DNA of 64,000 nucleotides from Tipula vernalis (GCA_958295665.1 OY282560.1:95023930-95087929), one strand, 5' to 3'. Counted from the stretch's first letter, positions 1 through 11,790 are shown. Notes: a model not told the origin generated them from the letters alone. A program made the numbers and translations.

Positions 1-692
1 GAAACCTATTGATAGATGTATCAACCATCGTAATCGGACCATTTTAAATTTTTGCCGCCCAAAAATTTGTGGGCTATAGCACAGTTGATTTTCAATAAAA
101 TTGAATTTTCTAAGAAATGTTAAGAAATAATCGACCAATCAAAATGAAAATTGTCACAGCAATTACAGGTCCCGAAACCTATTGATAGAGGTATCAACCA
201 TCGTAATCGGACCATTTTAAATTTTTGCCGCCCAAAAACTTGTGGGCTATAGCTCAGTTGATTTTCAATAAAATTGAATTGTCTAAGAATAGTTTAGAAA
301 TAATCAAGCAATCAAAATGAAAATTGTCACAGCAATTACACGTCCCGAAACCTATTGATAGAGGTATCAACCATCGTAATCGGACCATTTTAGATTTTTG
401 CCGCCCAAAAACTTGTGGTCTATAGCACAGTTGTTTTTCAATAAAATTGAATTTTCTAAGAAATGTTTAGAAATAATCAAGCAATCAAAATGAAAATTGT
501 CACAGCAATTACACGTCCCGAAACCTATTGATAGAGGTATCAACCATCGTAATCGGACCATTTTAGATTTTTGCCGCCCAAAAACTTGTGGGCTATAGCA
601 CAGTTGTTTTTCAATAAAATTGAATTTTCTAAGAATTGTTTAGAAATAATCGAGCAATCAAAATGAAAATTGTCACAGCAATTACAGGTCCC
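1..692. repeat. Four-monomer block repeated at 8828-9346
   Basis: Monomers 1 and 174 match those at 8828 and 9001, including private changes: gatagatgta and ttttaaattt with cgaccaatc in the first, and gaattgtctaagaatag with acacgtccc in the second. Monomer 520 matches 9174 (A88T, aagaattg). Monomer 347 has no counterpart at 8828-9346, so one block gained or lost a unit. The two blocks bracket the 172-bp-rich region, suggesting an expansion inserted between them or a larger duplication of about 8.8 kb. Confidence 0.75.
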
Positions 693-800
693 GAAACCTA
701 TTGAAAGAGGTATCAGCCATCGTAATCGGACCATTTTAGATTTTTGCCGCCCAAAAACTTGTGGGCTACAGCACAGTTGATTTTCAGAATTACAGGTCCC
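693..800. repeat. Truncated 108-bp monomer, copy 1
   Basis: The monomer runs normally to gattttca (position 94), then jumps to g-aattacagg near position 160, a net loss of 65 bp. It also carries A24G and T77C (gctacagc), shared by all six short copies. This copy has the extra change ttgaaagagg. It is followed by a T45A, T67C monomer at 801. Confidence 0.95.
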
Positions 801-1492
801 GAAACCTATTGATAGAGGTATCAACCATCGTAATCGGACCATTTAAGATTTTTGCCGCCCAAAAACCTGTGGGCTATAGCACAGTTGATTTTCAATAAAA
901 TTGAATTTTCTAAGAAATGTTTAGAAATAATCGAGCAATCAAAATGCAAATTGTCACAGCAATTACAGGTCCCGAAACCTATTGATAGAGGTATCAACCA
1001 TCGTAATCGGACCATTTTAGATTTTTGCCCCCCAAAAACTTGTGGGCTATAGCACAGTTGATTTTCAATAAAATTGAATTTTCTAAGAAATGTTTAGAAA
1101 TAATCAAGCAATCAAAATGAAAATTGTCACAGCAATTACAGGTCCCGAAACCTATTGATAGAGGTATCAACCATCGAAATCGGACCATTTTAGATTTTTG
1201 CCGCCCAAAAACTTGTGGGCTATAGCACAGTTGATTTTCAATAAAATTGAATTTTCTAAGAAATGTTTAGAAATAATCGAGCAATCAAAATGCAAATTGT
1301 CACAGCAATTACAGGTCCCGAAACCTATTGATAGAGGTATCAACCATCGTAATCGGACCATTTTAGATTTTTGCCCCCCAAAAACTTGTGGGCTATAGCA
1401 CAGTTGATTTTCAATAAAATTGAATTTTCTAAGAAATGTTTAGAAATAATCGAGCAATCAAAATGAAAATTGTCACAGCAATTACAGGTCCC
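801..1492. repeat. Four-monomer block, repeated at 6815-7506 and 7787-8482
   Basis: The ordered markers are: (1) T45A with T67C ending in tgcaaattg; (2) G57C ending in tgaaaattg; (3) T31A, atcgaaatc, ending in tgcaaattg; (4) G57C. The same order recurs at 6815 and 7787 with small changes (tgcaaaatg and a taaaattg ending in the second block; a 4-base insertion in the third). A shorter version, monomers 1-2 only and without T67C, starts at 10320. Each block follows a 108-bp monomer, so short monomer plus block is one composite unit. Confidence 0.85.
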
Positions 1493-2354
1493 GAAACCTA
1501 TTGATAAGGTATCAACTATTGTAATCGGACCATTTTAGATTTTTGCCGCCCAAAAACTTGTGGGCTATATCACAGTCCATTTTCAATTAAATTGAATTTT
1601 CTAAGAAATGTTTAGAAATAATCGAGCAATCAAAATGCAAATTGTCACAGCAATTACAGGTCCCGAAACCTATTGATAGAGGTATCAACCATCGTAATCG
1701 GACCATTTTAGATTTTTGCCCCCCAAAAACTTGTGGGCTATAGCACAGTTGATTTTCAATAAAATTGAATTTTCTAAGAAATGTTTAGATATAATCGAGC
1801 AATCAAAATGAAAATTGTCACAGCAATTACAGGTCCCGAAACCTATTGATAAGGTATCAACTATCGTAATCGGACCATTTTAGATTTTTGCCGCCCAAAA
1901 ACTTGTGGGCTATATCACAGTCCATTTTCAATTAAATTGAATTTTCTAAGTAATGTTTAGAAATAATCGAGCAATCAAAATGAAAATTGTCACAGCAATT
2001 ACAGGTCCCGAAACCTATTGATAGAGGTATCAGCCATTGTAATCGGACCATTTTAGATTTTTGCCCCCCAAAAACTTGTGGGCTATAGCACAGTTGATTT
2101 TCAATAAAATTGAATTTTCTAAGAAATGTTTAGAAATAATCGAGCAATCAAAATGAAAATTGTCACAGCAATTACAGGTCCCGAAACCTATTGATAAGGT
2201 TTCAACTATCGTAATCGGACCATTTTAGATTTTTGCCGCCCAAAAACTTGTGGGCTATATCACAGTCCATTTTCAATTAAATTGAATTTTCTAAGAATTG
2301 TTTAGAAATAATCGAGCAATCAAAATGAAAATTGTCACAGCAATTACAGGTCCC
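1320..2354. repeat. Three tandem 345-bp dimers (173 + 172 bp)
   Basis: The dimers start at 1320, 1665 and 2010. The first member is 173 bp with G57C (cccccc). The second is 172 bp, with the one-base deletion gataagg, C26T, tatatcacagtcc and the A97T palindrome variant. Small differences exist (taatgtttag in the second dimer, tttcaac in the third). The alternation continues inside the 13-mer HOR (2981-4014). Confidence 0.9.
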
Positions 2355-2462
2355 GAAACCTATTGATAGAGGTATCAGCCATCGTAATCGGACCATTTTA
2401 GATTTTTGCCGCCCAAAAACTTGTGGGCTACAGCACAGTTGATTTTCAGAATTACAGGTCCC
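2355..2462. repeat. Truncated 108-bp monomer, copy 2
   Basis: It has the same junction (ttttcagaattacagg) and the same A24G and T77C markers as copy 1. It closes the run of 345-bp dimers and immediately precedes the first 2,176-bp HOR copy. Confidence 0.95.
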
Positions 2463-4638
2463 GAAACCTATTGATAGAGGTATCAACCATCGTAATCGGA
2501 CCATTTAAGATTTTTGCCGCCCAAAAACCTGTGGGCTATAGCACAGTTGATTTTCAATAAAATTGAATTTTCTAAGAAATGTTTAGAAATAATCAAGCAA
2601 TCAAAATGAAAATTGTCACAGCAATTACAGGTCCCGAAACCTATTGATAGAGGTATCAACCATCGAAATCGGACCATTTTAGATTTTTGCCGCCCAAAAA
2701 CTTGTGGGCTATAGCACAGTTGATTTTCAATAAAATTGAATTTTCTAAGAAATGTTTAGAAATAATCGAGCAATCAAAATGAAAATTGTCACAGCAATTA
2801 CAGGTCCCGAAACCTATTGATAAGGTATCAACTATCGTAATCAGACCATTTTAGATTTTTGCCGCCCAAAAACTTGTGGGCTATATCACAGTCCATTTTC
2901 AATTAAATTCAATTTTCTAAGAAATGTTTAGAAATAATCGAGCAATCAAAATGAAAATTGTCACAGCAATTACAGGTCCCGAAACCTATTGATAGAGGTA
3001 TCAGCCATTGTAATCGGACCATTTTAGATTTTTGCCCCCCAAAAACTTGTGGGCTATAGCACAGTTGATTTTCAATAAAATTGAATTTTCTAAGAAATGT
3101 TTAGAAATAATCGAGCAATCAAAATGAAAATTGTCACAGCAATTACAGGTCCCGAAACCTATTGATAAGGTTTCAACTATCGTAATCGGACCATTTTAGA
3201 TTTTTGCCGCCCAAAAACTTGTGGGCTATATCACAGTCCATTTTCAATTAAATTGAATTTTCTAAGAAATGTTTAGAAATAATCGAGCAATCAAAATGCA
3301 AATTGTCACAGCAATTACAGGTCCCGAAACCTATTGATAGAGGTATCAACCATCGTAATCGGACCATTTTAGATTTTTGCCCCCCAAAAACTTGTGGGCT
3401 ATAGCACAGTTGATTTTCAATTAAATTGAATTTTCTAAGAAATGTTTAGAAATAATCGAGCAATCAAAATGAAAATTGTCACAGCAATTACAGGTCCCGA
3501 AACCTATTGATAAGGTATCAACTATCGTAATCGGACCATTTTAGATTTTTGCCGCCCAAAAACTTGTGGGCTATATCACAGTCCATTTTCAATTAAATTG
3601 AATTTTCTAAGAAATGTTTATAAATAATCGAGCAATCAAAATGAAATTGTCACAGCAATTACAGGTCCCGAAACCTATTGATAGAGGTATCAGCCATTGT
3701 AATCGGACCATTTTAGATTTTTGCCGCCCAAAAACTTGTGGGCTATAGCACAGTTGATTTTCAATAAAATTGAATTTTCTAAGAAATGTTTAGAAATAAT
3801 CGAGCAATCAAAATGAAAATTGTCACAGCAATTACAGGTCCCGAAACCTATTGATAAGGTATCAACTATCGTAATCGGACCATTTTAGATTTTTGCCGCC
3901 CAAAAACTTGTGGGCTATATCACAGTCCATTTTCAATTAAATTGAATTTTCTAAGAAATGTTTAGAAATAATCGAGCAATCAAAATGAAAATTGTCACAG
4001 CAATTACAGGTCCCGAAACCTATTGATAAGGTATCAACTATCGTAATCGGACCATTTTAGATTTTTGCCGCCCAAAAACTTGTGGGCTATATCACAGTCC
4101 ATTTTCAATTAAATTGAATTTTCTAAGAAATGTTTAGAAATAATCGAGCAATCAAAATGAAAATTGTCACAGCAATTACAGGTCCCGAAACCTATTGATA
4201 AGGTATCAACTATCGTAATCAGACCATTTTAGATTTTTGCCGCCCAAAAACTTGTGGGCTATATCACAGTCCATTTTCAATTAAATTCAATTTTCTAAGA
4301 AATGTTTAGAAATAATCGAGCAATCAAAATGAAAATTGTCACAGCAATTACAGGTCCCGAAACCTATTGATAAGGTATCAACTATCGTAATCGGACCATT
4401 TTAGATTTTTGCCGCCCAAAAACTTGTGGGCTATATCACAGTCCATTTTCAATAAAATTGAATTTTCTAAGAAATGTTTAGAAATAATCGAGCAATCAAA
4501 ATGAAAATTGTCACAGCAATTACAGGTCCCGAAACCTATTGATAGAGGTATCAGCCATCGTAATCGGACCATTTTAGATTTTTGCCGCCCAAAAACTTGT
4601 GGGCTACAGCACAGTTGATTTTCAGAATTACAGGTCCC
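2463..4638. repeat. 2,176-bp 13-monomer HOR, copy 1
   Basis: Monomer lengths in order are 173, 173, 172, 173, 172, 173, 171, 173, 172, 172, 172, 172 and 108. Private markers include T31A in monomer 2, aaattcaatttt (G103C) in monomers 3 and 11, tttcaac in monomer 5, and a lost a (atgaaattgtc) with tttataaat in monomer 7. Each recurs exactly 2,176 bp later. I found no difference between the two copies by eye, so the duplication is recent, maintained by conversion, or an assembly effect. Confidence 0.95.
4531..4638. repeat. Truncated 108-bp monomer, copy 3 (end of HOR copy 1)
   Basis: This is the thirteenth and last monomer of the first 2,176-bp unit. Its deletion junction is identical to the other short copies. 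Its presence fixes the HOR length at 2,176 rather than about 2,241 bp. Confidence 0.95.
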
Positions 4639-6814
4639 GAAACCTATTGATAGAGGTATCAACCATCGTAATCGGACCATTTAAGATTTTTGCCGCCCAA
4701 AAACCTGTGGGCTATAGCACAGTTGATTTTCAATAAAATTGAATTTTCTAAGAAATGTTTAGAAATAATCAAGCAATCAAAATGAAAATTGTCACAGCAA
4801 TTACAGGTCCCGAAACCTATTGATAGAGGTATCAACCATCGAAATCGGACCATTTTAGATTTTTGCCGCCCAAAAACTTGTGGGCTATAGCACAGTTGAT
4901 TTTCAATAAAATTGAATTTTCTAAGAAATGTTTAGAAATAATCGAGCAATCAAAATGAAAATTGTCACAGCAATTACAGGTCCCGAAACCTATTGATAAG
5001 GTATCAACTATCGTAATCAGACCATTTTAGATTTTTGCCGCCCAAAAACTTGTGGGCTATATCACAGTCCATTTTCAATTAAATTCAATTTTCTAAGAAA
5101 TGTTTAGAAATAATCGAGCAATCAAAATGAAAATTGTCACAGCAATTACAGGTCCCGAAACCTATTGATAGAGGTATCAGCCATTGTAATCGGACCATTT
5201 TAGATTTTTGCCCCCCAAAAACTTGTGGGCTATAGCACAGTTGATTTTCAATAAAATTGAATTTTCTAAGAAATGTTTAGAAATAATCGAGCAATCAAAA
5301 TGAAAATTGTCACAGCAATTACAGGTCCCGAAACCTATTGATAAGGTTTCAACTATCGTAATCGGACCATTTTAGATTTTTGCCGCCCAAAAACTTGTGG
5401 GCTATATCACAGTCCATTTTCAATTAAATTGAATTTTCTAAGAAATGTTTAGAAATAATCGAGCAATCAAAATGCAAATTGTCACAGCAATTACAGGTCC
5501 CGAAACCTATTGATAGAGGTATCAACCATCGTAATCGGACCATTTTAGATTTTTGCCCCCCAAAAACTTGTGGGCTATAGCACAGTTGATTTTCAATTAA
5601 ATTGAATTTTCTAAGAAATGTTTAGAAATAATCGAGCAATCAAAATGAAAATTGTCACAGCAATTACAGGTCCCGAAACCTATTGATAAGGTATCAACTA
5701 TCGTAATCGGACCATTTTAGATTTTTGCCGCCCAAAAACTTGTGGGCTATATCACAGTCCATTTTCAATTAAATTGAATTTTCTAAGAAATGTTTATAAA
5801 TAATCGAGCAATCAAAATGAAATTGTCACAGCAATTACAGGTCCCGAAACCTATTGATAGAGGTATCAGCCATTGTAATCGGACCATTTTAGATTTTTGC
5901 CGCCCAAAAACTTGTGGGCTATAGCACAGTTGATTTTCAATAAAATTGAATTTTCTAAGAAATGTTTAGAAATAATCGAGCAATCAAAATGAAAATTGTC
6001 ACAGCAATTACAGGTCCCGAAACCTATTGATAAGGTATCAACTATCGTAATCGGACCATTTTAGATTTTTGCCGCCCAAAAACTTGTGGGCTATATCACA
6101 GTCCATTTTCAATTAAATTGAATTTTCTAAGAAATGTTTAGAAATAATCGAGCAATCAAAATGAAAATTGTCACAGCAATTACAGGTCCCGAAACCTATT
6201 GATAAGGTATCAACTATCGTAATCGGACCATTTTAGATTTTTGCCGCCCAAAAACTTGTGGGCTATATCACAGTCCATTTTCAATTAAATTGAATTTTCT
6301 AAGAAATGTTTAGAAATAATCGAGCAATCAAAATGAAAATTGTCACAGCAATTACAGGTCCCGAAACCTATTGATAAGGTATCAACTATCGTAATCAGAC
6401 CATTTTAGATTTTTGCCGCCCAAAAACTTGTGGGCTATATCACAGTCCATTTTCAATTAAATTCAATTTTCTAAGAAATGTTTAGAAATAATCGAGCAAT
6501 CAAAATGAAAATTGTCACAGCAATTACAGGTCCCGAAACCTATTGATAAGGTATCAACTATCGTAATCGGACCATTTTAGATTTTTGCCGCCCAAAAACT
6601 TGTGGGCTATATCACAGTCCATTTTCAATAAAATTGAATTTTCTAAGAAATGTTTAGAAATAATCGAGCAATCAAAATGAAAATTGTCACAGCAATTACA
6701 GGTCCCGAAACCTATTGATAGAGGTATCAGCCATCGTAATCGGACCATTTTAGATTTTTGCCGCCCAAAAACTTGTGGGCTACAGCACAGTTGATTTTCA
6801 GAATTACAGGTCCC
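4639..6814. repeat. 2,176-bp 13-monomer HOR, copy 2
   Basis: It directly abuts copy 1 and has the same 13 monomer lengths and private markers. Homology stops at 6815, where the next monomer ends in tgcaaaatg rather than in tgaaaattg as the first HOR monomer does. Confidence 0.95.
6707..6814. repeat. Truncated 108-bp monomer, copy 4 (end of HOR copy 2)
   Basis: It is the counterpart of copy 3, exactly 2,176 bp downstream, with the same junction and the same A24G and T77C markers. Confidence 0.95.
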
Positions 6815-7678
6815 GAAACCTATTGAAAGAGGTATCAACCATCGTAATCGGACCATTTAAGATTTTTGCCGCCCAAAAACCTGTGGGCTATAGCACAGTT
6901 GATTTTCAATAAAATTGAATTTTCTAAGAAATGTTTAGAAATAATCGAGCAATCAAAATGCAAAATGTCACAGCAATTACAGGTCCCGAAACCTATTGAT
7001 AGAGGTATCAACCATCGTAATCGGACCATTTTAGATTTTTGCCCCCCAAAAACTTGTGGGCTATAGCACAGTTGATTTTCAATAAAATTGAATTTTCTAA
7101 GAAATGTTTAGAAATAATCAAGCAATCAAAATGAAAATTGTCACAGCAATTACAGGTCCCGAAACCTATTGATAGAGGTATCAACCATCGAAATCGGACC
7201 ATTTTAGATTTTTGCCGCCCAAAAACTTGTGGGCTATAGCACAGTTGATTTTCAATAAAATTGAATTTTCTAAGAAATGTTTAGAAATAATCGAGCAATC
7301 AAAATGCAAATTGTCACAGCAATTACAGGTCCCGAAACCTATTGATAGAGGTATCAACCATCGTAATCGGACCATTTTAGATTTTTGCCCCCCAAAAACT
7401 TGTGGGCTATAGCACAGTTGATTTTCAATAAAATTGAATTTTCTAAGAAATGTTTAGAAATAATCGAGCAATCAAAATTAAAATTGTCACAGCAATTACA
7501 GGTCCCGAAACCTATTGATAAGGTATCAACTATCGTAATCGGACCATTTTAGATTTTTGCCGCCCAAAAACTTGTGGGCTATATCACAGTCCATTTTCAA
7601 TTAAATTGAATTTTCTAAGAAATGTTTAGAAATAATCGAGCAATCAAAATGAAAATTGTCACAGCAATTACAGGTCCC

Positions 7679-7786
7679 GAAACCTATTGATAGAGGTATC
7701 AGCCATCGTAATCGGACCATTTTAGATTTTTGCCGCCCAAAAACTTGTGGGCTACAGCACAGTTGATTTTCAGAATTACAGGTCCC
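7679..7786. repeat. Truncated 108-bp monomer, copy 5
   Basis: The junction and markers are the same as in the other short copies. It follows a 172-bp monomer (7507) and precedes another T45A, T67C monomer (7787), the context seen at 693-801. Confidence 0.95.
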
Positions 7787-7959
7787 GAAACCTATTGATA
7801 GAGGTATCAACCATCGTAATCGGACCATTTAAGATTTTTGCCGCCCAAAAACCTGTGGGCTATAGCACAGTTGATTTTCAATAAAATTGAATTTTCTAAG
7901 AAATGTTTAGAAATAATCGAGCAATCAAAATGCAAATTGTCACAGCAATTACAGGTCCC

Positions 7960-8136
7960 GAAACCTATTGATAGAGGTATCAACCATCGTAATCGGACCA
8001 TTTTAGATTTTTGCCCCCCAAAAACTTGTGGGCTATATATAGCACAGTTGATTTTCAATAAAATTGAATTTTCTAAGAAATGTTTAGAAATAATCAAGCA
8101 ATCAAAATGAAAATTGTCACAGCAATTACAGGTCCC
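7960..8136. repeat. 177-bp monomer with a 4-base TA insertion
   Basis: The usual gggctatagcac reads gggctatatatagcac at about 8031-8044, two extra TA units consistent with replication slippage. Because 177 is a multiple of 3, reading frames pass through without shift, which explains the unusually long frames around 7807-8178. It is not evidence of a gene. Confidence 0.92.
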
Positions 8137-8482
8137 GAAACCTATTGATAGAGGTATCAACCATCGAAATCGGACCATTTTAGATTTTTGCCGCCCAAAA
8201 ACTTGTGGGCTATAGCACAGTTGATTTTCAATAAAATTGAATTTTCTAAGAAATGTTTAGAAATAATCGAGCAATCAAAATGCAAATTGTCACAGCAATT
8301 ACAGGTCCCGAAACCTATTGATAGAGGTATCAACCATCGTAATCGGACCATTTTAGATTTTTGCCCCCCAAAAACTTGTGGGCTATAGCACAGTTGATTT
8401 TCAATAAAATTGAATTTTCTAAGAAATGTTTAGAAATAATCGAGCAATCAAAATGCAAATTGTCACAGCAATTACAGGTCCC

Positions 8483-8654
8483 GAAACCTATTGATAGAGG
8501 TATCAACCATCGTAATCGGACCATTTTAGATTTTTGCCCCCAAAAACTTGTGGGCTATAGCACAGTTGATTTTCAATAAAATTGAATTTTCTAAGAAATG
8601 TTTAGAAATAATCAAGCAATCAAAATGAAAATTGACACAGCAATTACAAATCCC
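8483..8654. repeat. 172-bp monomer with shortened C run
   Basis: The G57C class normally reads tgccccccaaaa; here one c is missing (tgcccccaaaa). This 172-bp monomer arises by homopolymer contraction, unlike the position-15 deletion of the other 172-bp copies. It is followed by a monomer starting gtaacctgttg (8655). Confidence 0.85.
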
Positions 8655-9346
8655 GTAACCTGTTGATAGAGGTATCAACCATCGTAATCGGACTATTTTA
8701 GAATTTTGCCGCCCAAAAACTTGTGGGCTATAGCACAGATGATTTTCAATAAAATTGAATTTTCTAAGAAATGTTTAGAAATAATCAAGCAATCAAAATG
8801 AAAATTGTCACAGCAATTACAGGTCCCGAAACCTATTGATAGATGTATCAACCATCGTAATCGGACCATTTTAAATTTTTGCCGCCCAAAAACTTGTGGG
8901 CTATAGCACAGTTGATTTTCAATAAAATTGAATTTTCTAAGAAATGTTAAGAAATAATCGACCAATCAAAATGAAAATTGTCACAGCAATTACAGGTCCC
9001 GAAACCTATTGATAGAGGTATCAACCATCGTAATCGGACCATTTTAAATTTTTGCCGCCCAAAAACTTGTGGGCTATAGCTCAGTTGATTTTCAATAAAA
9101 TTGAATTGTCTAAGAATAGTTTAGAAATAATCAAGCAATCAAAATGAAAATTGTCACAGCAATTACACGTCCCGAAACCTGTTGATAGAGGTATCAACCA
9201 TCGTAATCGGACCATTTTAGATTTTTGCCGCCCAAAAACTTGTGGGCTATAGCACAGTTGTTTTTCAATAAAATTGAATTTTCTAAGAATTGTTTAGAAA
9301 TAATCGAGCAATCAAAATGAAAATTGTCACAGCAATTACAGGTCCC

Positions 9347-9519
9347 GAAACCTATTGATAGAGGTATCAGCCATCGTAATCGGACCATTTTAGATTTTTG
9401 CCGCCCAAAAACTTGTGGGCTACAGCACAGTTGATTTTCAATAAAATTGAATTTTCTAAGAAATGTTAAGAAATAATCGACCAATCAAAATGAAAATTGT
9501 CACAGCAATCACAGGTCCC
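9347..9519. repeat. Chimeric full-length monomer related to the 108-bp class
   Basis: The 5' half has A24G and T77C, otherwise typical of the 108-bp monomers. It continues without deletion into a 3' half with gttaag and cgaccaatc, like the monomer at 8828. It is either the undeleted form of the short class or a recombinant that regained the missing 65 bp. The next monomer (9520) resembles 9001, which favours recombination. Confidence 0.6.
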
Positions 9520-10211
9520 GAAACCTATTGATAGAGGTATCAACCATCGTAATCGGACCATTTTAGATTTTTGCCGCCCAAAAACTTGTGGGCTATAGCT
9601 CAGTTGATTTTCAATAAAATTGAATTGTCTAAGAATAGTTTAGAAATAATCAAGCAATCAAAATGAAAATTGTCACAGCAATTACACGTCCCGAAACCTA
9701 TTGATAGAGGTATCAACCATCGTAATCGGACCATTTTAGATTTTTGCCGCCCAAAAACTTGTGGGCTATAGCACAGTTGATTTTCAATAAAATTGAATTT
9801 TCTAAGAAATGTTTAGAAATAATCAAGCAATCAAAATGAAAATTGTCACAGCAATTACACGTCCCGAAACCTGTTGATAGAGGTATCAACCATCGTAATC
9901 AGACCATTTTAGATTTTTGCCGCCCAAAAACTTGTGGGCTATAGCACAGTTGATTTTCAATAAAATTGAATTTTCTAAGAAATGTTTAGAAATAATCAAG
10001 CAATCAAAATGAAAATTGTCACAGCAATTACAGGTCCCGAAACCTGTTGATAGAGGTATCAACCATCGTAATCAGACCATTTTAGATTTTTGCCGCCCAA
10101 AAACTTGTGGTCTATAGCACAGTTGATTTTCAATAAAATTGAATTTTCTAAGAATTGTTTAGAAATAATCGAGCAATCAAAATGAAAATTGTCACAGCAA
10201 TTACAGGTCCC

Positions 10212-10319
10212 GAAACCTATTGATAGAGGTATCAGCCATCGTAATCGGACCATTTTAGATTTTTGCCGCCCAAAAACTTGTGGGCTACAGCACAGTTGAT
10301 TTTCAGAATTACAGGTCCC
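10212..10319. repeat. Truncated 108-bp monomer, copy 6 (last one)
   Basis: This is the rightmost short copy; none occurs in the remaining 53.7 kb. The junction and linked markers are unchanged. It is preceded by a monomer with gtggtctatag (10039), a change otherwise seen at 347, and followed by a T45A monomer at 10320. Confidence 0.95.
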
Positions 10320-11011
10320 GAAACCTATTGATAGAGGTATCAACCATCGTAATCGGACCATTTAAGATTTTTGCCGCCCAAAAACTTGTGGGCTATAGCA
10401 CAGTTGATTTTCAATAAAATTGAATTTTCTAAGAAATGTTTAGAAATAATCGAGCAATCAAAATGCAAATTGTCACAGCAATTACAGGTCCCGAAACCTA
10501 TTGATAGAGGTATCAACCATCGTAATCGGACCATTTTAGATTTTTGCCCCCCAAAAACTTGTGGGCTATAGCACAGTTGATTTTCAATAAAATTGAATTT
10601 TCTAAGAAATGTTTAGAAATAATCAAGCAATCAAAATGAAAATTGTCACAGCAATTACAGGTCCCGAAACCTATTGATAGAGGTATCAACCATCGTAATC
10701 AGACCATTTTAGATTTTTGCCGCTCAAAAACTTGTGGGCTATAGCACAGTTGATTTTCAATAAAATTGAATTTTCTAAGAAATGTTTAGAAATAATCGAG
10801 CAATCAAAATGAAAATTGTCACAGCAATTACAGGTCCCGAAACCTATTGATAGAGGTATCAGCCATTGTAATCGGACCATTTTAGATTTTTGCCGCTCAA
10901 AAACTTGTGGGCTATAGCACAGTTGATTTTCAATAAAATTGAATTTTCTTAGAAATGTTTAGAAATAATCGAGCAATCAAAATGCAAATTGTCACAGCAA
11001 TTACAGGTCCC

Positions 11012-11790
11012 GAAACCTATTGATAGAAGTATCAGCCATTGTAATCGGACCATTTTAGATTTTTGCCGCCCAAAAACTTGTGGGCTATAGCTCAGTTGAT
11101 TTTCAATAAAATTGAATTTTCTAAGAAATGTTAAGAAATAATCGAGCAATCAAAATGAAAATTGTCACAGCAATTACAGGTCCCGAAACCTATTGATAGA
11201 GGTATCAACCATCGTAATCAGACCATTTTAGATTTTTGCCGCTCAAAAACTTGTGGGCTATAGCACAGTTGATTTTCAATAAAATTGAATTTTCTAAGAA
11301 ATGTTTAGAAATAATCAAGCAATCAAAATAAAAATTGTCACAGCAATTACAGGTCCCGAAACCTATTGATAGAGGTATCAACCATCGTAATCGGACCATT
11401 TTAGATTTTTGCCGCTCAAAAACTTGTGGGCTATAGGACAGTTGATTTTCAATAAAATTGAATTTTCTAAGAAATGTTTAGAAATAATCAAGCAATCAAA
11501 ATGAAAATTGTCACAGCAATTACAGGTCCCGAAACCTATTGATAGAGGTATCAGCCATCGTAATCGGACCATTTTAGATTTTTGCCGCCCAAAAACTTGT
11601 GGGCTATAGCACAGTTGTTTTTCAATAAAATTGAATTTTCTAAGAAATGTTTAGAAATAATCGAGCAATCAAAATGAAAATTGTCACAGCAATTACAGGT
11701 CCCGAAACCTATTGATAGAGGTATCAACCATCGTAATCAGACCATTTTAGATTTTTGCCGCCCAAAAACTTGTGGGTTATAGCACAGTTG
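11012..11790. repeat. Block repeated 1,211 bp (7 monomers) downstream
   Basis: Monomers 11012 to 11531 and the start of 11704 match 12223 onward in marker order: agctcag with gttaag; G36A with C59T and aaaataaaaa; C59T with ctataggac; A24G with A88T. Similarity breaks inside 11704, whose partner at 12915 switches to tatatcacagtcc. Single differences include agaagtatc at 11012 and gcaataacagg near 12730. Confidence 0.7.

Larger units (their letters stand above)
1..10319. repeat. Left satellite domain, length-heterogeneous monomers
   Basis: This domain has 62 monomers: 36 of 173 bp, 17 of 172, two of 171, one of 177 and six of 108. Characteristic variants are a one-base deletion at position 15 (gataagg) with C26T, G57C (cccccc), G79T with T86C/G87C (tatatcacagtcc), A97T, and A147C (tgcaaattg). 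Nearly all length variants of the window lie here. Boundary chosen: from 10320 the phase becomes regular, and C59T, the mark of the central domain, first appears in the monomer at 10666. Confidence 0.9.

Noticed and set aside
174..346. tRNA gene suggested by gggctatagctcagttg
   Set aside because: Only the 5' end and D-arm look tRNA-like; no anticodon arm, T-arm with GTTCGA, or pairing acceptor end follows. Kept only as a weak A-box-like finding.
2463..6814. Calling the identical HOR copies an assembly error
   Set aside because: Possible but not decidable from sequence alone; adjacent identical HORs are normal in satellites. Kept as a finding with a read-based test.
8031..8044. TATA-box promoter at tatatata
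   Set aside because: It is a two-unit TA slippage in a single monomer with no gene downstream.
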